64,000 nucleotides of DNA, from NCBI RefSeq assembly GCF_021730435.1, contig NZ_JABWGX010000020.1, forward strand, positions 1 to 64,000. Direction: 5' to 3'. Numbering within the stretch: position 1 is the stretch's first letter; each line of letters begins with the position of its first letter. Below are positions 58,303 through 64,000 of this stretch, piece by piece. This DNA is from Xanthobacter agilis. GTDB lineage: Bacteria; Pseudomonadota; Alphaproteobacteria; Rhizobiales; Xanthobacteraceae. Both the position numbers and the translations under genes were made by a program. Below the pieces are notes generated by a model. The model did no database searches. It saw nothing but the letters and a program-made list of their open reading frames with translations, and was not told where the DNA came from.

Positions 58303-58701
58303 CACCTTCTCCTGCAACCACAACATCTCAAGCGGGCTTTATCTTCTACGCGGTCACCCTCCGATTGCAAGATTTTTGTGTCTTGCCGAGCGGCGTCCGT
58401 TTGTCCAGCGCGAAAGACGCCGGCATTTCATTCTTGTTCCCTTAGGGTTAACCGCAATTTTCTGCACCGCTTCCTCCTCGCTCGGCGCCGCCGGCCCCCT
58501 ATTGGCACTGAGAATCGCTTGCGGGATGCCTTTCCCGACAACTCGACCGCGCATGTTCCGGAATGTCGCGCCCATATTCGATGCATCCGCAAGGCCAACC
58601 GCCCCCTCAAATTCAAGTGACAGCCCCAACGCCAGACCCGACTCCTGAATTTCGAGCGGAACGCCTATGCTCCGATCGGCTCAAACCGAGGACGAGATCA
58701 A
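58303..58701. other. Lower-GC gap with one possible small reading frame
   Basis: About 400 bases with lower GC. A frame on the minus strand from TTG at 58629 to 58354 would encode 91 residues (contains ADASNMGATFRNMRGRVVGK and ends NLAIGG); it has no good ribosome-binding site and no recognised family, so it is not called as a gene. The rest holds the promoters of the membrane-protein gene and the SDR gene. Confidence 0.4.
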
Positions 58702-59442
58702 GTGCTCAAGGAAGCTCTCAAGACAGCGATCGTGACCGGCGCATCGGGCGGCATCGGCGGGGCGGTGGCTCTACGCCTTGCGCGGGACGGCTTTGCCGTG
58801 GTGGCGAACTACGCTGGCCGTTCGGACGCCGCGAACGCGGTGGTGAACGAGATCATCGCGGGCGGCGGCAAGGCCATCGCCGTGAACGCGGACGTGGCCG
58901 ACGCCCAGGCGGTGGCCGACCTGTTCGCCGCCGCCAAGTCCACCTTCGGCGGCTGCGATGTGGTGGTCCACTGCGCCGGCATCATGCCCCTGGGCCAGAT
59001 CGCGGATGGTGATCTGGCCCTGTTCGACAAGGTCATCGCGGTCAACCTGCGCGGCACTTATGTGGTGCTCGCCCAGGCGGCGCGGGATGTGGCGCCGGGT
59101 GGGCGCATCATTGCCCTTTCCAGCAGCGTGCTCGCCAAGTCCTTCCCCGGCTATGGGCCCTATATCGCGTCCAAGGCTGGGGTGGAGGGGCTGGTGCATG
59201 TGCTCGCCAACGAGCTGCGCGGGCGCAACATCACGGTCAATGCGGTGGCGCCCGGGCCAGTGGCCACTCCCCTTTTTCTCAGCGGGAAGACCCAGGCGCA
59301 GATCGACGAACTGGCGAAGGTGCCGCCATTGCAGCGGCTCGGCCAGCCGGACGACATCGCCCATGTGGTTTCGTTCCTCGCCGGCCCGGACGGCGCCTGG
59401 ATGAACAGCCAGGTGCTGCGTGCCAACGGCGGATTCGCCTGA
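58702..59442 (+). CDS. SDR-family oxidoreductase
   Basis: This 246-residue short-chain dehydrogenase has the NAD(P) motif TGASGGIGGAVALRLA, the NAG-like HCAGIMPLGQ, the catalytic Ser in IALSSSVL and the YxxxK motif in YGPYIASKAGVEG, with VNAVAPGPVATPLF after it. The substrate is unknown. The start is a GTG with a GAGG-like site upstream. It stands alone, divergent from the membrane-protein gene. Confidence 0.92.
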   Translation: MLKEALKTAIVTGASGGIGGAVALRLARDGFAVVANYAGRSDAANAVVNEIIAGGGKAIAVNADVADAQAVADLFAAAKSTFGGCDVVVHCAGIMPLGQIADGDLALFDKVIAVNLRGTYVVLAQAARDVAPGGRIIALSSSVLAKSFPGYGPYIASKAGVEGLVHVLANELRGRNITVNAVAPGPVATPLFLSGKTQAQIDELAKVPPLQRLGQPDDIAHVVSFLAGPDGAWMNSQVLRANGGFA

Positions 59443-59743
59443 GCCGCGCCGCCCGCCCAAGACGCGGTGGGCGGGCGCGAGGGGCATTCTGTTCGCCCGG
59501 CCGGGGCCCCCCTCGGCGGCACCGAGGGCGACACCGCCGGCCGCGAAGCGTCGAGGGGCCTCGCCATTATTGCCGCCCTGCTTCTTCGGGGTGCCGACCG
59601 CGCCCGGTGACGTGACTTTCAAACCGGCCGGGGCGGACCTATATCAACGCTCCGCGCTCCTGAGTCACGGGCCGTCAGTCCAGCCCACATGGCGCATGAG
59701 CCCGCCTGTTCGGCACCGATCGCGGAGCCCAGGAGGATCCGAC
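59443..59743. other. Non-coding gap between SDR and esterase genes
   Basis: About 300 GC-rich bases. I see no gene, clear promoter or terminator in it. Confidence 0.5.
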
Positions 59744-60688
59744 ATGATCGACCGCCGCGCGTTCCTCGCCGTGGCCGCCGCCCTGGCGGTGGGAGCGCAG
59801 CGCGCAACGGCGCAGCCGGTGGCGGGTGATCCCGCCCCGGTCGAGACGATCCCGCTCTGGCCCGGCACGCCGCCCGGCGGCGGCGGCCCTTCCGGCCCGG
59901 CGGCAGTGAGCCCCGGCGGAGCGATGAGCCATGTGGCCATTCCCGCGATCGAGATTCATCGCCCCGCGCAACCAGGCGACGCGGCGGTGCTGATCGCCGC
60001 CGGCGGCGGCTACCGACAGATCCAGATGGACAAGGAGGCGCGCCCCGCCGCCCGCTGGCTCGCGGCACGCGGCATCACCGCCTTCATCCTCATGTACCGG
60101 TTGCCATCGGAAGGCTGGCGCGAGCGCCCGCTCGCGCCGTTGCAGGATGCCCAACGGGCCCTGCGCCTCATGCGCGCCGCGCCGCCGCCGCGCGGCGTCG
60201 CCGCCACACGCATCGGGGTGCTGGGCTTTTCCGCCGGCGGCCACCTCCTGGGTCTCGCCGCCACCCGCGCGGATTTCCGCTCTTATGCGCCGGTGGACGC
60301 CATCGACCGCCAGTCCGCACGGCCGGACGCCGCGGCGCTGATCTATCCCGTCATCACCCTGGAGCCGCCTTACGACCAGACGTCCACCCGTCGCCAGCTG
60401 ATCGGAAGCCATCCCAGCCCCCGACAGAGCGCGGAATGGTCCGTGCAGACCCATGTGCGCGCCGGCTGCCCGCCCATGTTCCTGGTACAGGCGGAGGATG
60501 ATTCCATCGCCAACCCGCAGAACACCGTCATCCTGGCGCAGGCATGCCGCCGCGCGGGCGTGCCGGTGGAGTTGCACCAGCTTGCGCGTGGCGGCCACGG
60601 CTTCGGCATGGGCAAGCCGGGCACCGTCTCCGCAGAATGGCCCCGTTGGTACGAGAATTGGCTGCGCGCACAAAGAACGCCGGCCTGA
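59744..60688 (+). CDS. Alpha/beta hydrolase, exported esterase-like
   Basis: This 314-residue protein begins MIDRRAFLAVAAALAVGAQR, a twin-arginine signal cut near TAQ, so it should be exported folded. The alpha/beta hydrolase core has the nucleophile elbow GFSAGGHL, an aspartate in FLVQAEDDSIANPQNT and a histidine in LARGGHGFGMG, the expected triad. It resembles the BD-FAE/acetyl-esterase group acting on plant or polymer esters. AGGAGG precedes the ATG at 59744. Confidence 0.88.
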   Translation: MIDRRAFLAVAAALAVGAQRATAQPVAGDPAPVETIPLWPGTPPGGGGPSGPAAVSPGGAMSHVAIPAIEIHRPAQPGDAAVLIAAGGGYRQIQMDKEARPAARWLAARGITAFILMYRLPSEGWRERPLAPLQDAQRALRLMRAAPPPRGVAATRIGVLGFSAGGHLLGLAATRADFRSYAPVDAIDRQSARPDAAALIYPVITLEPPYDQTSTRRQLIGSHPSPRQSAEWSVQTHVRAGCPPMFLVQAEDDSIANPQNTVILAQACRRAGVPVELHQLARGGHGFGMGKPGTVSAEWPRWYENWLRAQRTPA

Positions 60689-60747
60689 CGGCACACCGCC
60701 GGACGCCCACCCTCCGCCCGCACAATACCGGCGCCGCGCACCGGGAA

Positions 60748-60795
60748 CCTGCCACGCTCACCTGCCACGCTCACCTGCCACGCTCACCTGCCACG
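60748..60795. repeat. 13-base tandem repeat, three and a partial copy
   Basis: CCTGCCACGCTCA is repeated at 60748-60760, 60761-60773 and 60774-60786, then a partial copy to 60795, in the gap between the esterase and the DUF87 ATPase genes. The unit length may make the copy number variable between strains. Confidence 0.85.
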
Positions 60796-60954
60796 TCATG
60801 GCGGCCCCGTTTCGGACCGGCCCGGCCGGCCTCTTCATCCCCGCAGCTATCCACCGCTGCGCGACCCGCCGTGCGCCGCAGTTGAACTCGCGCCGCGAAT
60901 TGATATGAGTCCGGCCATGATCTCCCGCCATCTCACCGCAGGGTCGGCGCCGCT

Positions 60955-62496
60955 ATGACGACGCCCGCCAAGGTGTCCATCGACCTCGGCACCCGCTCCG
61001 GCGGCGGCACGGCCGTTCTGGACCTCGAGGAATTGCTCGCCACCCGCTTGCTGGTGCAGGGCAATTCCGGTTCCGGAAAGTCGCACCTGCTGCGCCGCCT
61101 CCTGGAACAAAGCGCCCCCTGGGTGCAGCAGGCCGTCATCGATCCGGAAGGTGATTTCGTCACCCTCGCCGATCGCTTCGGCCATGTGGTCGTGGATGCG
61201 CAGAGGGGCGAAGCCGACCTCCAGCGCATCGCCGCGCGGGTGCGCCAGCACCGGGTCTCGGTCGTGCTCAATCTCGAAGGCCTGGACAGCGAGCAGCAGA
61301 TGCGCGCCGCCGCCGCCTTTCTCGGCGGCCTGTTCGATGCCGATCGCGACATGTGGTATCCGTTGCTGGTGGTGGTGGACGAGGCGCAATTGTTCGCGCC
61401 CACCGCCGCCGGTGAGGTTTCCGACGACGCGCGCAAGGTGTCCCTGGGCGCCATGACCAATCTCATGTGCCGCGGGCGAAAGCGCGGCCTCGCCGGGGTC
61501 ATCGCCACCCAACGGCTGGCCAAGCTTGCCAAGAACGTGGCCGCCGAAGCCTCCAACTTCCTCATGGGCCGCACCTTCCTGGACATCGACATGGCCCGCG
61601 CCGCCGATCTGCTCGGCATGGAGCGGCGGCAGGCGGAGATGTTCCGCGACCTGGAAAGCGGCAATTTCGTCGCGCTCGGCCCGGCCCTGGCACGGCGTCC
61701 GCTGCCGGTGCGCATCGGCCCGGTGGACACGCAGGCCCGCTCCACCAGCCCCAAGCTGCTGCCGCTGCCCGAGCCCGCCGCCGCCGAGGACGCCCACGAC
61801 CTGATCTTCACCCCCGGCGCCGACGAGGCCCGCACCCTGGTGCCGCGCCGGACGCCGACCGTCGCACCCACCGCCGACGTGCTAGCGCAGCTCGCGCGCA
61901 GCCTACCGGCAACCCCGCCGCTCGCGCCCGAGCCGCCGCCTGGCCTGCCCGCCGCCCTGTCGCCCGAGCAGCGCCAGGCCGCCATCGACGCCGCCTTGCA
62001 CGAAATCCTGAGCGAGAGCGACGCCGGTTTTCGCACCATCGCCGTGCTCTATCAGGACTTCCTGGTGCGCTGCCGAATCCGCCGTGTGGGTGGCGACACC
62101 CTGAGTCTCTCCGCCTTCCGCCGCCGGCTCGCCGTGGCCCATGCCGGCATCAACATCGCCGAGGCGGAGGCCGACGATTCGCCCTGGGCCGAAGTGCTGG
62201 CCATGGCCGCCGCGCTGCCGGAGGACATGCAGGGCGTGTTCCTCTCCCTCGCGCGGGCCGCCTTCGACCATCGCCCCTGCCCCTCCGATGCCGATGTCGC
62301 CCGCGCCTACGGCAGCCGTTCCCCCGGCCGCGCGCGACGCCTGCTCGCCTATATGGAGGAGCACCAAGTCATCGTATGCCGGCACGACGCCCGCGGCCGG
62401 CGCATCGTGGCGATCCCCGGCCTTGCCTGGGAGACCGACCCCGGCGACCCCAATGCCCCGACCGCCGCGCTCCCCGAGGCCGCCCCCACAGACTAA
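60955..62496 (+). CDS. DUF87/HerA-like P-loop ATPase
   Basis: This 513-residue cytoplasmic protein has a Walker [18 protein letters not shown] (about residues 37-53), a Walker B-like [11 protein letters not shown] (about 138-148) and [20 protein letters not shown], the sensor region of the HerA/FtsK-like ATPases. The N-terminal half is the motor; a Pro-rich linker (about 305-335) leads to a C-terminal helical domain. Similar proteins are widespread in alphaproteobacteria. HerA relatives move DNA with the NurA nuclease or with antiphage partners; no nuclease gene adjoins. It lies 98 bases upstream of recA. Confidence 0.85.
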   Translation: MTTPAKVSIDLGTRSGGGTAVLDLEELLATRLLVQGNSGSGKSHLLRRLLEQSAPWVQQAVIDPEGDFVTLADRFGHVVVDAQRGEADLQRIAARVRQHRVSVVLNLEGLDSEQQMRAAAAFLGGLFDADRDMWYPLLVVVDEAQLFAPTAAGEVSDDARKVSLGAMTNLMCRGRKRGLAGVIATQRLAKLAKNVAAEASNFLMGRTFLDIDMARAADLLGMERRQAEMFRDLESGNFVALGPALARRPLPVRIGPVDTQARSTSPKLLPLPEPAAAEDAHDLIFTPGADEARTLVPRRTPTVAPTADVLAQLARSLPATPPLAPEPPPGLPAALSPEQRQAAIDAALHEILSESDAGFRTIAVLYQDFLVRCRIRRVGGDTLSLSAFRRRLAVAHAGINIAEAEADDSPWAEVLAMAAALPEDMQGVFLSLARAAFDHRPCPSDADVARAYGSRSPGRARRLLAYMEEHQVIVCRHDARGRRIVAIPGLAWETDPGDPNAPTAALPEAAPTD

Positions 62497-62514
62497 CTCG
62501 CAATCGACAGCGCG

Positions 62515-62529
62515 GAACATATTGCGAAC
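62515..62529 (+). promoter_or_regulatory. LexA (SOS) box of recA
   Basis: GAAC-N7-GAAC (62515-62518 and 62526-62529) is the alphaproteobacterial LexA site, and it overlaps the recA -35 element. Confidence 0.88.
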
Positions 62530-62551
62530 ATCGAACAAAGCATGTACACGG
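62523..62551 (+). promoter_or_regulatory. Promoter of recA
   Basis: A -35 hexamer TTGCGA (62523-62528) and a -10 hexamer TACACG (62546-62551) are 17 bases apart. The -35 falls inside the LexA box, which fits SOS repression. Confidence 0.55.
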
Positions 62552-62594
62552 GGGTGCAGTCTATTTCCCCTTGCGCCAGCTCTGGAGCCCGGCG

Positions 62595-63683
62595 ATGACT
62601 CAGGCAACACTCCGACTCGTCGAAGGTTCTTCCATGGACAAAACCAAAGCTCTGGACGCCGCGCTGTCTCAGATCGAGCGCCATTTCGGCAAAGGCTCGA
62701 TCATGCGCCTGGGCAAGGGCGGCAAGGCGCTGGAGGTCGAGAGCGTGCCCTCGGGCTCTCTGGGCCTCGACATCGCGCTCGGTATCGGCGGGTTGCCCAG
62801 GGGGCGCGTCGTCGAAATTTTCGGGCCGGAATCCTCCGGTAAAACAACGCTCTCTCTGCATGTCATCGCCGAAGCTCAGAAGCGCGGGGGCACCTGTGCC
62901 TTCATTGATGCCGAGCATGCGCTCGACCCCATCTATGCGCGCAAGCTCGGCGTCAATCTCGACGACCTCCTGATCTCCCAGCCGGATGCGGGCGAGCAGG
63001 CGCTGGAAATCGCCGACACGCTGGTTCGGTCCGGCGCGATCGACGTGCTGGTGGTGGACTCGGTGGCGGCACTTACCCCGCGCGCCGAGCTCGAAGGCGA
63101 GATGGGCGACAACCAGCCCGGCATGCAGGCGCGCCTGATGAGCCAAGCGCTGCGCAAGCTCACGGCCTCCATCTCCAAGTCCAACACCATGGTGATCTTC
63201 ATCAACCAGATCCGCATGAAGATCGGCGTGATGTATGGCTCTCCGGAGACCACCACCGGCGGCAACGCCTTGAAGTTCTACGCTTCCGTGCGCCTCGATA
63301 TTCGCCGCATCGGCGCCATCAAGGAGCGCGACGAGGTGGTGGGCAACCAGACCCGCGTGAAGGTGGTCAAGAACAAGCTCGCGCCGCCCTTCAAGCAGGT
63401 GGAATTCGACATCATGTATGGCGAGGGCGTCTCCAAAATGGGAGAGCTGCTCGATCTGGGCGTGCGCGCCGGCGTCGTGGAAAAGTCCGGCGCCTGGTTC
63501 TCCTATGACAGCCAGCGCCTCGGCCAGGGCCGGGAAAACGCCAAGTCTTTCCTGCGCCAGAATGCCGAAATGGCCGGGCGCATCGAGGCCGCCATCCGTC
63601 AGAATGCCGGCCTCATCGCCGAACAGATTCTGGCCGGCCCGCCAGAGGAAGACGCGGACGGCCAGGAGCCTTCGGAAAGCTGA
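62595..63683 (+). CDS. recA: Recombinase RecA
   Basis: RecA pairs and exchanges homologous DNA strands and triggers LexA self-cleavage. The 362-residue protein has the Walker [21 protein letters not shown], Walker [12 protein letters not shown], the L1/L2 loops ([20 protein letters not shown] and [20 protein letters not shown]) and an acidic C-terminal tail. ATG at 62595 gives [20 protein letters not shown]; a second ATG at residue 14 is the start of many RecA proteins. It is preceded by a LexA box and followed by alaS. Confidence 0.99.
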   Translation: MTQATLRLVEGSSMDKTKALDAALSQIERHFGKGSIMRLGKGGKALEVESVPSGSLGLDIALGIGGLPRGRVVEIFGPESSGKTTLSLHVIAEAQKRGGTCAFIDAEHALDPIYARKLGVNLDDLLISQPDAGEQALEIADTLVRSGAIDVLVVDSVAALTPRAELEGEMGDNQPGMQARLMSQALRKLTASISKSNTMVIFINQIRMKIGVMYGSPETTTGGNALKFYASVRLDIRRIGAIKERDEVVGNQTRVKVVKNKLAPPFKQVEFDIMYGEGVSKMGELLDLGVRAGVVEKSGAWFSYDSQRLGQGRENAKSFLRQNAEMAGRIEAAIRQNAGLIAEQILAGPPEEDADGQEPSES

Positions 63684-63933
63684 GGCCTGCGGGGCTTCCG
63701 CGACGGCGCCAGGATGGCTTGGCGTGCCGCGGGGTGGAGTGAGCGTGCGCGCTCCTCATGGGTTTCTGGACAAGCGGCGGCCTCGCCGGTAAACGAACCC
63801 GGTTCCGGTCCGCCGTTCCAGGTTTTCCCAGGACGGCGGCTGCGGAGCCGGGCGGGCGCGGGGACGTTCCGTTCGGGGTGGTCATCGCCGGCAACGTCTT
63901 GCGTGTCCGGCTCTTAAGGGTAGTGGCCGGCAC

Positions 63934-64000
63934 ATGAGCGGCGTCAACGAGATCCGGTCGACTTTCATCGACTACTTCGTCAAGCAAGGGCACGAGGCGG
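63934..64000 (+). CDS. alaS: Alanyl-tRNA synthetase, 5' end only
   Basis: The last 67 bases encode MSGVNEIRSTFIDYFVKQGH, the conserved N-terminus of AlaRS, and run off the window. recA followed by alaS is a common alphaproteobacterial order. The 250 bases between them hold no gene that I can see. Confidence 0.92.
   Translation, partial: MSGVNEIRSTFIDYFVKQGHEA

Noticed and set aside
58354-58629. 91-residue minus-strand frame as a firm gene
   Set aside because: Starts only at TTG, lacks a good ribosome-binding site and has no known relative; kept as a finding only.

Overview
The window is a GC-rich, densely packed chromosomal segment that looks like a Hyphomicrobiales (Rhizobiales) alphaproteobacterium, most likely Xanthobacteraceae (Xanthobacter, Azorhizobium, Ancylobacter or Starkeya type). 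This rests on recognisable proteins and gene orders: a CIRCE-controlled groESL, hemC-hemD followed by an alphaproteobacterial mitofilin (Mic60) and a HemY N-terminal protein, an Atp12-type chaperone, the dac-tmk-holB-metG run, recA with a GAAC-N7-GAAC LexA box followed by alaS, and a Tat-exported PhoX. No sequence search was possible, so the genus is inference. Almost all content is ordinary chromosome. No CRISPR array, prophage, tRNA or rRNA was found, and the only mobile DNA seen is a short IS5-type transposase relic.

Layout. 0-2.2 kb: groESL on the minus strand with CIRCE. 2.4-6.9 kb: a small lipoprotein, then an iron-uptake pair (TonB-dependent siderophore receptor and PepSY membrane protein) behind an AT-rich leader. 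7-18.7 kb: lepA, a YkgJ-type cysteine-cluster protein with an FNR/FixK-like box upstream, two small proteins, acs, a 1235-residue PutA, a phasin-like protein and a small conserved protein. 18.7-22.6 kb: ethanolamine use (eutB-eutC-permease) behind a good candidate sigma-54 promoter. 22.6-26.6 kb: Nudix, HD-domain and phosphatase genes, a TPR-methyltransferase, and a ligase-associated-type exonuclease without its ligase. 26.7-36 kb: REP-like element, PhoX, gpsA-tsaD, and hemC-hemD-mic60-hemY with a strong terminator.

36-46 kb: monooxygenase-like protein, EVE protein overlapping a methyltransferase, DUF423 protein, IS5 relic, Atp12/HAD/zinc-ribbon operon, a TRAP transporter lacking its binding protein, an exported protein overlapping rluC, and crcB. 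46-50.7 kb: small PepSY-like protein, metY with a palindromic operator candidate, a CoA-binding protein, tatD, bioY and a lipoprotein. 51-57 kb: a soluble chemoreceptor-like protein, metG, holB, tmk and a D,D-carboxypeptidase-family protein whose KTG box has become QQA. 57-64 kb: an unrecognised membrane protein, an SDR, a Tat-exported esterase, short tandem repeats, a DUF87-type ATPase, recA and the start of alaS.

The points most worth a second look are the KTG-less carboxypeptidase homologue, the sigma-54 promoter candidate of the ethanolamine operon, the FNR-like box before ykgJ, the palindrome before metY, the heme/Mic60 operon, and the unrecognised locus at 57.6-58.6 kb. I did not find a convincing new multi-gene system. 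Start codons were chosen by ribosome-binding site and family length and often differ from the longest reading frame.
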